Virus record (IMG/VR): IMGVR_UViG_3300031521_000011
Span: 1 to 64,000 of that record
Source: a virus
Length of the DNA stretch: 64,000 nucleotides
Strand: one strand, 5' to 3'
Positions 58,558-64,000 of this stretch are shown here, piece after piece; the first letter of the stretch is position 1, and every line of letters starts with the position of its first letter. A program made the position numbers and the translations under genes. The notes under the pieces are model-generated. The model was not told the origin of the DNA and did not search any database. It was given only the letters and a program-made list of their open reading frames with translations.

Positions 58558-59250
58558 ATGAATCAAGTTAAATTCAAGCAAAAGACTGCCACAGAAATTA
58601 TTGAGTTCCTAAAAGAAGCAAGGGCTATGAGGCCAGATGAAAGCAAACATGATCCATATAAAACCACGAAGACTGTAGGAAAGGTAAATGCCATTGATAT
58701 GGGTCTTAATATAGGACAGGACCTGGTTGCGAATATGGCTGGAGCGCTTACTGTCGGATTGGCAGGCACTGCGCTTGGTGGACATTCCAAGTTGCATACT
58801 CCAGAAGATATAGCAAAATTGAAAGAGAGCCTGGAGAGTTATAATCATACGCCTGAAGCACACACCCGATTGCACAATGTTATTAATGAAATGCAGCGTG
58901 GTGGAGAGGCAAGTCTCGGCGATACAATGAAGAACATCGGGCATAGCTTCAGACGTGATGGCTATAAGAAGACTATGGATGGAATTAAGGCAGCCACAAA
59001 AACACCGGCCTTTAAAGATGCTCTTTCATCTTTCAAGAATTCACAAAAGATTCTGATCCCTGCAGGTTTAGGATTGACGGGCCTTTATACCTTAAATGCA
59101 TATAATCAAGATCGAAAAGATCTTCTTGCTCAGCAAAAGGAAATGAAGAAAACTGCAGCAGTCATTGAGCAGTCAATGCCGCATGCCCGGCCAGAAGATA
59201 TTCCAGGGACATACTGGTGGATTCGCTCGATGATGGCCAAAAAAAAGTAA
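58558..59250 (+). CDS. Membrane-type protein with KTATEIIEFLKEA start
   Basis: 230 residues, behind GGAGGAG. It starts MNQVKFKQKTATEIIEFL, a variant of the tag with K-x-A, then hydrophobic Gly/Ala segments (LVANMAGALTVGLAGTALGG and LIPAGLGLTGLYTLNAY) and a basic DRKDLLAQQKEMKKTAAVIE stretch. Layout matches the tagged family. It ends at a strong terminator. Confidence 0.65.
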   Translation: MNQVKFKQKTATEIIEFLKEARAMRPDESKHDPYKTTKTVGKVNAIDMGLNIGQDLVANMAGALTVGLAGTALGGHSKLHTPEDIAKLKESLESYNHTPEAHTRLHNVINEMQRGGEASLGDTMKNIGHSFRRDGYKKTMDGIKAATKTPAFKDALSSFKNSQKILIPAGLGLTGLYTLNAYNQDRKDLLAQQKEMKKTAAVIEQSMPHARPEDIPGTYWWIRSMMAKKK

Positions 59251-59254
59251 AGTG

Positions 59255-59280
59255 AAAGGACCCCATTTTTGGGGTCCTTT
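59255..59280. terminator. Bidirectional terminator next to the tRNA
   Basis: AAAGGACCCC and GGGGTCCTTT form a 10-bp stem followed by TG on the plus side; it can end the 58558 transcript and, from the other side, the tRNA transcript. Confidence 0.8.
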
Positions 59281-59284
59281 TGAT

Positions 59285-59362
59285 TGGTTGCGGGTGAAGG
59301 ATTTGAACCTCCGAACCTTCGGGTTATGAACCCGACGAGCTACCAGACTGCTCTAACCCGCG
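59285..59362 (-). tRNA. Initiator-type tRNA-fMet (anticodon CAT)
   Basis: A full cloverleaf on the minus strand: acceptor CGCGGGT with ACCCGCA, D arm GAGC/GCTC, anticodon stem TCGGG/CCCGA with loop TTCATAA, T arm GGAGG/CCTTC around TTCAAAT, and encoded CCA. C1 faces A72 (mismatch) and the anticodon stem has three consecutive G:C pairs, the two marks of bacterial initiator tRNA. It is 78 nt with a 6-nt variable loop. It follows a small gene in the same direction. Confidence 0.95.
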
Positions 59363-59392
59363 ATAATGTTATACCATTTTTACGACTTGCTG

Positions 59393-59644
59393 TCAACTCT
59401 TATAAACGATTCCGTCCTCAGAGTGTGATTGAAACTGGTGGAGAGCAGAAGCAACTTCAGCCACTCCGCCCGGTTTGGAAAGCACGTTGCGCTGAAGTGC
59501 GCGAACAAATGAGTCCATAATAAGATCGAGACCACTGCTGTTGAGTAAAATGCGAAATGAATTGTCTTTATAGGTACCTGAAACTTCAAGCCTATTGTTA
59601 CCTTTTTTTTCTTCTTTCGCCTCAATAAAAAGAACCGATGCCAT
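59393..59644 (-). CDS. Unknown 83-residue protein
   Basis: From MASVLFIEAKEEKKGNN, behind GGAGGTG. Alpha/beta, no motif recognised. It has a promoter element 18 bp upstream and precedes the initiator tRNA, with which it may be co-transcribed. Confidence 0.65.
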   Translation of the reverse strand: MASVLFIEAKEEKKGNNRLEVSGTYKDNSFRILLNSSGLDLIMDSFVRALQRNVLSKPGGVAEVASALHQFQSHSEDGIVYKS

Positions 59645-59662
59645 AACAGCACCTCCTCATTG

Positions 59663-59677
59663 TTTTATTACTTATAC
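59663..59677 (-). promoter_or_regulatory. Promoter element copy 19 (GTATAAGTAATAAAA)
   Basis: 18 bp before the start at 59644; probably also drives the tRNA. Confidence 0.65.
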
Positions 59678-59702
59678 GGTTTTTCTGATTATGAAATGAA
59701 AA

Positions 59703-59731
59703 TTGCGCCTGTTTTGAGATTGTGGTATGAT
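59703..59731 (+). promoter_or_regulatory. Sigma-A-type promoter of the 59.8-kb island
   Basis: TTGCGC, 17-bp spacer, TATGAT, 35 bp before the start at 59767. Confidence 0.6.
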
Positions 59732-59766
59732 AATCCAGAGAATATGCTGCGGAAGAGGTGCAAACA

Positions 59767-61236
59767 ATGAATTACACATATAGAGACGCTTTGATGGATT
59801 TAGAGAAACTTGAGTCAACATTGCTTACTGAGGAATTTGAGAAATTCGCAGAAGAGATGATGGAAAAAGAAGCTCTGCCACTTGGCGCTATTTGGAGTGG
59901 CCTCAAGGCTTTTGGAACTGGCGCAGGTCAAATATTGCGCGGTGCCGGCAGATCTGTCGCTCCTGCATTGAAGGGTGTTGGTTCAGCACTTTCAAAAGGT
60001 GTAGGCGCAAAGACCCTTGCAGAAGGTGTTGATGGCGCCAAAGGTTTGAAGAGTTCGCTTGGCGAACTTGGTAAGACAGTAAAGGGCCAGGCCTCCGGCG
60101 TCGCAGATAAGATGAAGGACCTTGGAACTCAGACTAAGAAGTTCATGAATCCTCCAAAACCGGTTGCGCCAACTCCTCCAAGTACGGCGCTGGCTACTAT
60201 TCCGAAAGAGAAGGGATTTACTACCCCGGATGGAGTGAATACCCAATCCAACACGGCGGCGGGAAGAAATGCTGGAAAGCCCAAAACTGGTCTCGCTACA
60301 ACACCGAAACCAAATACAGACTTCACCACCCCAGGCGGAGTAAATACCCATTCTGATACAGCAGCCGGAAGACGGGCTGGTTCTGGACTTCCTGCGCAAA
60401 GACCAGAAAGTGAATGGCTCATGAATACAATGATACCTAAAGAGCAAGCTGCTGGTGCAGCCGGCGCTGTCAAGAAGAAGATGCCTGAATGGGTGGTCCC
60501 CGGTGCGGTTGGTGTCGGCGCGGGTGCATTGGGTATGCATGCATACGACAATAATCAGGCGGATAAGGCTGCAAGCGATGTTTCTTGCACAGACATGCTT
60601 GGTTATATGGATGTTTTGGCGGCCTCATTATCTGAAGAAGATTTTGAGAAAATTTCTCAGGAGATTATGGAAAAGAACGCCAATGTGCTTATCAATATGG
60701 GAAAAGCCATTGGTCGGAGTGCTGAATCAGCCGGTGCTCGCAAAGCAATAGGCGCAACCCTTAAACAGGACGTTAAAGCTGCAAAAGGAACTTTTAAGGC
60801 TGGCGTTAAAGACCTGAAAGATAAGGCCAAGCTGGATAAAGGCAATGTCGGAAAACCCGCCCCCGCAGCAGCCCCGGCAGCGGCAGCTACACCAACTCCC
60901 GCAGCGGCCCCGGCAGCAGCACCGGCAGCGGCTCCACAGTCTTTAGCGACTCCAGCCCCGGCGGCCGGCGCAACCGGCGCGGCCCCGGCAGCACCTGGAA
61001 AGAAGCCAAAGAAACCTGCCTCCTTTACCGACAAGGTAAAAGCATTCGGAACAGGTGCAGGCGTAGGCGCACTCGGCGTAGGTGTTGGATCGCAGTTTAT
61101 AGGGAAGAAGCCTGATGAGCAGCAATCGGTGTATGCATGTGCCGACATCCTTCATGATTTCGATAAGGTTTCTGTTGATTTAAGTGAAGAGGACGTAGAG
61201 ACTCTTGCAAAAGAAATCCTGCGTGATATCATGTAA
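59767..61236 (+). CDS. Virion-type protein with three acidic tag repeats
   Basis: 489 residues from ATG 59767, behind GAAGAGGTG. A repeated segment, of the type SEEDFEKxAxEIMEK, occurs near the N-terminus (LTEEFEKFAEEMMEK), about residue 280 (LSEEDFEKISQEIMEKNA) and at the C-terminus (LSEEDVETLAKEILRDIM). Between are Gly/Ala hydrophobic segments (VVPGAVGVGAGALGMHAYD and GTGAGVGALGVGVGSQFIG) and Pro/Ala linkers. Three copies of a helix plus Gly-zipper suggest a multivalent structural or ejection protein. Confidence 0.7.
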   Translation: MNYTYRDALMDLEKLESTLLTEEFEKFAEEMMEKEALPLGAIWSGLKAFGTGAGQILRGAGRSVAPALKGVGSALSKGVGAKTLAEGVDGAKGLKSSLGELGKTVKGQASGVADKMKDLGTQTKKFMNPPKPVAPTPPSTALATIPKEKGFTTPDGVNTQSNTAAGRNAGKPKTGLATTPKPNTDFTTPGGVNTHSDTAAGRRAGSGLPAQRPESEWLMNTMIPKEQAAGAAGAVKKKMPEWVVPGAVGVGAGALGMHAYDNNQADKAASDVSCTDMLGYMDVLAASLSEEDFEKISQEIMEKNANVLINMGKAIGRSAESAGARKAIGATLKQDVKAAKGTFKAGVKDLKDKAKLDKGNVGKPAPAAAPAAAATPTPAAAPAAAPAAAPQSLATPAPAAGATGAAPAAPGKKPKKPASFTDKVKAFGTGAGVGALGVGVGSQFIGKKPDEQQSVYACADILHDFDKVSVDLSEEDVETLAKEILRDIM

Positions 61237-61259
61237 GGACAACGGGAGGATGGTTGTCC

Positions 61260-62531
61260 ATGAGTACCAGAACGCATAAGGGGCCAAATCCAAAGAATCA
61301 AGACTCTCAAAAGGTTGCGGTAACCGTTCTTGATGGTCGTATACAGAACACCATCAACATCATTGATAGTAAGCCGCATGCCAAATATATTAGATATCTG
61401 CTTTCAAAGAGATACTCTCCGAGGCAGATAAAAAATGAACTACAGCGACTAGCTCTTTCAGCGCCTCATGAGAAGGCGCTGAAAGCTTATTATTTTGCCG
61501 TCATGGATCCTGTAATTAAGACGCTTGGACTCGGAAAACTTTATTCAGATTATAAGAATAAACTTCTCCGAACTGATAACATTAAAGGTGATTTTGTTAA
61601 TTACTTGTTGAAGTTCCGGCTAGAGCTCGATAGATCTCTGGAGGACCAGGTTTCTTTTTGCAAATTTGTTCAAGAGATGGATATTGAAGAATGCTGGTCT
61701 CATGAAGTTTTGGGGTTTTATGGTACGGTAGCCAACATCCCCGAAGATGAAAATGGCAATCGAATTATCAAGACACCGAATTTCAGGGGAACAGTTCCTG
61801 AAAAGATTCTAATGAGCGAGAAGCGCTACCTGATTGATAAGTTCGTTTTAGAGAACGTTCCAGATGCCAGAATCAGCGCTTACGCCAGAACAGAACTCAA
61901 AATACCGATTACTGATGGGGATGTTTCCTATTATAAGAAAGTATTCTTCAATCTGCGCACCAAAGGTTTCGATGAAAAGATACAAGCCCTAGAGTCCGAG
62001 AAGACATCCCTGGAAAGTTTCATTGAGGTCATCGCCAGCGATAATGAGATGGAGGCCAGCGAAAGGGCGCTCATAAGGCGACAGACTAACGATAGGATCA
62101 GGGAGCTTGAGGATAGCATCAAAACATTGAACATGTTGTTCAGTGAGTCTGTAAATGGACAACTCCGCACTGAGAATGAATCTATAGAACAAATATTCCT
62201 TGATGTACTGCATCGTACACACAACCGGTTCAAGCAACTTGATAGGAGTCAGGACCGCGACGTCGTGGAACCAATATTTAAGACAGTCAGGATTCTGGCT
62301 ATGGCAGCAGATAAGCTGGAGGCTCTCAAAAAGCATGACGACTCTGGCAATGAAGACAAGCATTCACAGACAGAACTCTTGCAGCTATATAAGGCTCGTG
62401 TGGATGAGGCTTATGACGAGCAAGATGTAAAGCTAGTCAATCCGCCCGGGGGCGATGAAGATGCTGAAGGAATCCTTGGATTGGATGAGATTGGTATGAT
62501 TCCTGGAGGAGAAGAAGAGACAGACGAATGA
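61260..62531 (+). CDS. Large unknown protein with helix-turn-helix-like region
   Basis: 423 residues from ATG 61260, behind GGGAGG. It has LLSKRYSPRQIKNELQRLAL near the start (HTH-like) and a second helical DARISAYARTELKIPITDGD. A long central coiled region (EKTSLESFIEVIASDNEMEA) follows, ending in an acidic tail. This could be a terminase small subunit or other DNA-packaging protein, but I cannot support it firmly. It closes the last plus-strand island. Confidence 0.55.
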   Translation: MSTRTHKGPNPKNQDSQKVAVTVLDGRIQNTINIIDSKPHAKYIRYLLSKRYSPRQIKNELQRLALSAPHEKALKAYYFAVMDPVIKTLGLGKLYSDYKNKLLRTDNIKGDFVNYLLKFRLELDRSLEDQVSFCKFVQEMDIEECWSHEVLGFYGTVANIPEDENGNRIIKTPNFRGTVPEKILMSEKRYLIDKFVLENVPDARISAYARTELKIPITDGDVSYYKKVFFNLRTKGFDEKIQALESEKTSLESFIEVIASDNEMEASERALIRRQTNDRIRELEDSIKTLNMLFSESVNGQLRTENESIEQIFLDVLHRTHNRFKQLDRSQDRDVVEPIFKTVRILAMAADKLEALKKHDDSGNEDKHSQTELLQLYKARVDEAYDEQDVKLVNPPGGDEDAEGILGLDEIGMIPGGEEETDE

Positions 62532-62541
62532 ATAAAAAAGG

Positions 62542-62570
62542 AATAGGGACCCCCATCCGGGGTCCCTATT
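62542..62570. terminator. Bidirectional terminator
   Basis: AATAGGGACCCC and GGGGTCCCTATT form a 12-bp stem with a 5-nt loop between convergent genes. Confidence 0.85.
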
Positions 62571-62571
62571 T

Positions 62572-62799
62572 TTATTCATCACCTAGTGACTTTACTTCAC
62601 GCGCAACTCTGATGTTGTCCACGGCCTTGGCCAACGATAGCGCTACGATGTCGATTGCTCCGCCCCTTATTTTAAGACGGGTAGTTCTTGACATAATTGA
62701 ACCATCGATAATTATGTCATTGTCCTCGCTGCGAGCCTCAAGATTAATGTCTATAAGCTTCGCATCTTCAGGCGTGATAATAACCTCACTGTCTTGCAT
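62572..62799 (-). CDS. Unknown 75-residue protein
   Basis: From the start at 62799 (MQDSEVIITPEDAKLIDINL), behind AAGGAGGG. Beta-rich first half, helical second. It overlaps the upstream gene by 14 bp. Function unknown. Confidence 0.6.
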   Translation of the reverse strand: MQDSEVIITPEDAKLIDINLEARSEDNDIIIDGSIMSRTTRLKIRGGAIDIVALSLAKAVDNIRVAREVKSLGDE

Positions 62800-63616
62800 A
62801 TTGTCCCTCCTTTGCAGATTTATATGTTGCTCTCTCCGGAAGCTCCTCCCGGACATATGAATCAAGGAACTTAATAAAAGTGTCCCTGGTCCTTTCTTGA
62901 TTGGTGACATCCACGATGAATTTGTGGTCGTTGGTAGCCCAATCCACGAAGCACTCCAGAAGATTCATATTCATGGCCATATGGGCGATCAGCCATTCAG
63001 GCGGATCTTCTTTGCAAAGCCCATTGCCCGTATCATATTTTGCGAATTCTTCCACATTGAAACTTCCTTCGATGTCCTCAAAGAGATATATTATTTCATG
63101 CCTTAGGCCAATTTCATAAGCCATAGCATACACCTTTTCGGCAGAGTAGAACATTACATTATCCCACTTCCAGCGCCGCTGCTCTTCTGTAATTGCATCC
63201 CTAATCTTATCAACATCAAATTCCGAACTGGCAATTGTACTCTCAAGGTTGAGTGGCATTCCCTTTACATACTTGATTGCTTCTGGGCAATCAGAATCAA
63301 TTGCTCTACTACCGAGAATTTCGCGGCCATCTTTTAATTCCGAGCAAAGTGCAAGTAATTCAGAAGAATCCGCACTCATTGCAATCCGACGAGCTTCTTC
63401 CTCATTTGCAGCCTCCACCGGTACAACTATGCAGCATGATATATCCATCAGATATAATGGCTTTGGCTTCTCATCTGGACGCCCTTCAATTACAACAAGA
63501 GGAACCTCGTCAAAGTTGCCATCACTGAGTTCACCGATTCCAAGGGTGCCGAGAAGACGAGCCTGTGCCTCGGGAGTGAGGTCACGCGCCATGACTTTGA
63601 ATTGCATATTTTTCAT
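62786..63616 (-). CDS. Unknown 276-residue protein
   Basis: Behind GGAGGGG. Middle section has paired Cys (LALCSELKDG, DSDCPEAIKYV); C-terminal half is helical and acidic. No family is recognised. Promoter element 42 bp upstream with a hairpin in between. Confidence 0.6.
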   Translation of the reverse strand: MKNMQFKVMARDLTPEAQARLLGTLGIGELSDGNFDEVPLVVIEGRPDEKPKPLYLMDISCCIVVPVEAANEEEARRIAMSADSSELLALCSELKDGREILGSRAIDSDCPEAIKYVKGMPLNLESTIASSEFDVDKIRDAITEEQRRWKWDNVMFYSAEKVYAMAYEIGLRHEIIYLFEDIEGSFNVEEFAKYDTGNGLCKEDPPEWLIAHMAMNMNLLECFVDWATNDHKFIVDVTNQERTRDTFIKFLDSYVREELPERATYKSAKEGQYARQ

Positions 63617-63637
63617 GCTTTCCCCTCCATAAAATTT

Positions 63638-63660
63638 AAGAGGAGCAATTTGCTCCTCTT
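63638..63660 (-). terminator. Attenuator-like hairpin before the 63616 gene
   Basis: AAGAGGAGCA and TGCTCCTCTT form a 10-bp stem with a 3-nt loop and an A/T-rich tail on the minus strand. It overlaps the promoter element by 2 bp and is downstream of it, so it may be an attenuator or the terminator of the 63661 gene. Confidence 0.6.
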
Positions 63661-63673
63661 TTATTCCTTATAC
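63659..63673 (-). promoter_or_regulatory. Promoter element copy 20 (GTATAAGGAATAAAA)
   Basis: Overlaps the last codons and stop of the 63661 gene and lies 42 bp before the start at 63616. Confidence 0.6.
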
Positions 63674-63993
63674 CGTTTTTTCTTCTTCTTTGGATAAAAC
63701 TTCTTATAGATTTCAAAATCCCCGTATAATACTTTGCTTAATCCTTGTTGTAATCGCCTTGGGTAATGGAATGGCCAACTATGTTCTCTGCCATTGACCA
63801 TTCTGGCGGCTCGTGTCGCAATCATCTTAGCTATTGAGAAGTCGTTATCACCAGGGATGTGACAATGATATATTTCTGGTGAAGGGGCATCTTCGGGTGG
63901 TTTAAGATTCACGACGGTCCAATAACAACCGCCGCTGTTTGGATTTCTTACAACAATGAAATCTCCTCTAGAGAATCTTATGTCTCTGGACAT
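63661..63993 (-). CDS. Unknown basic protein near the window edge
   Basis: 110 residues with a Lys-rich end (YPKKKKKRYKE). Only AGGTTTT is visible before the ATG at 63993, so the true start may lie outside the window. Contains GGCYWTVVN and HCHIPGDNDF segments; no family is recognised. Confidence 0.5.
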   Translation of the reverse strand: MSRDIRFSRGDFIVVRNPNSGGCYWTVVNLKPPEDAPSPEIYHCHIPGDNDFSIAKMIATRAARMVNGREHSWPFHYPRRLQQGLSKVLYGDFEIYKKFYPKKKKKRYKE

Positions 63994-64000
63994 AAAACCT

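Noticed and set aside
1-64000. Alternative genetic code (TAG recoded, as in some huge phages)
   Set aside because: TAG, TAA and TGA all end clear genes (for example TAG at 19974 and 41711), with the next gene's ribosome site directly after.
1-64000. Prophage with integrase and attachment sites
   Set aside because: No integrase, excisionase or repressor/antirepressor module is seen; the tRNA gene is whole and inside phage genes rather than at an edge.

Overview
The window looks like part of a large, virulent, double-stranded DNA phage genome. Evidence: dense genes with short overlaps (many ATGA and TAATG couplings), many short unknown ORFs, a full nucleotide-metabolism set, a collagen-like and a kelch-like fibre protein, an NlpC/P60 endolysin, a tRNA gene, and no ribosomal or host housekeeping genes. 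No integrase or lysogeny module is seen. TAA, TAG and TGA all act as stops, so the code is standard. Strong GGAGG ribosome sites, TTGnnn-17-TATAAT promoters and the endolysin type suggest, but do not prove, a Bacillota host. No capsid, portal, large terminase or polymerase gene is recognised here, so this is only part of a larger genome.

Layout. Minus strand 1-12,950: the start of an SbcD/Mre11-like nuclease, then a NAMPT + PRPP-synthetase pair (NAD+ salvage, resembling the NARP1 anti-defence pathway), dNMP kinase, dCMP deaminase, a 5'(3')-nucleotidase, small unknown genes, a probable structured RNA (8,985-9,640) and an HD hydrolase. At 12,957-14,101 lies a 1.1-kb non-coding divergence point with 12 TTGGCA boxes, mostly phased at 21 bp around an AT-rich core: a candidate replication origin or control region. 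Plus strand 14,170-27,510: virion-like genes, including a SNF2-like helicase, a collagen-like protein and a fibre protein. Minus strand 27,562-40,735: accessory genes, among them an AcrVA2-like anti-Cas12a protein, MazG-like and Nudix hydrolases and a CoaD-like nucleotidyltransferase. Minus strand 46,808-58,330: a possible Acb2/Tad1-type cyclic-nucleotide sponge, LigA, a macro-domain protein, guanylate kinase and a complete PARP (WGR + regulatory + catalytic domains). Plus-strand islands at 40,871-43,165, 43,716-46,770, 58,558-59,250 and 59,767-62,531 interrupt these minus-strand runs.

Two transcription classes are visible. Minus-strand units carry a 15-bp element, GTATAAGnnATAAAA (20 copies), usually 11-34 bp before the first start codon and often just after a terminator. 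Plus-strand islands start with TTGnnn-17-TATAAT-like promoters that all have exactly 17-bp spacers, and most end in bidirectional terminators.

The most unusual feature is a short peptide tag (MEKISMEKIA or M[DN]K[VL]AxYKExIYKxA) at the N-terminus, inside, or at the C-terminus of about a dozen otherwise unrelated plus-strand proteins. Many also carry Gly/Ala-rich hydrophobic segments and Lys-rich tails. I infer a shared targeting or maturation signal, perhaps for packaging into the virion. A second theme is NAD+/ADP-ribose: NAMPT and Prs can supply NAD+, LigA and PARP consume it, and a macro-domain protein could remove ADP-ribose. Several genes resemble counter-defence proteins (NARP1-like, AcrVA2-like, Acb2/Tad1-like).
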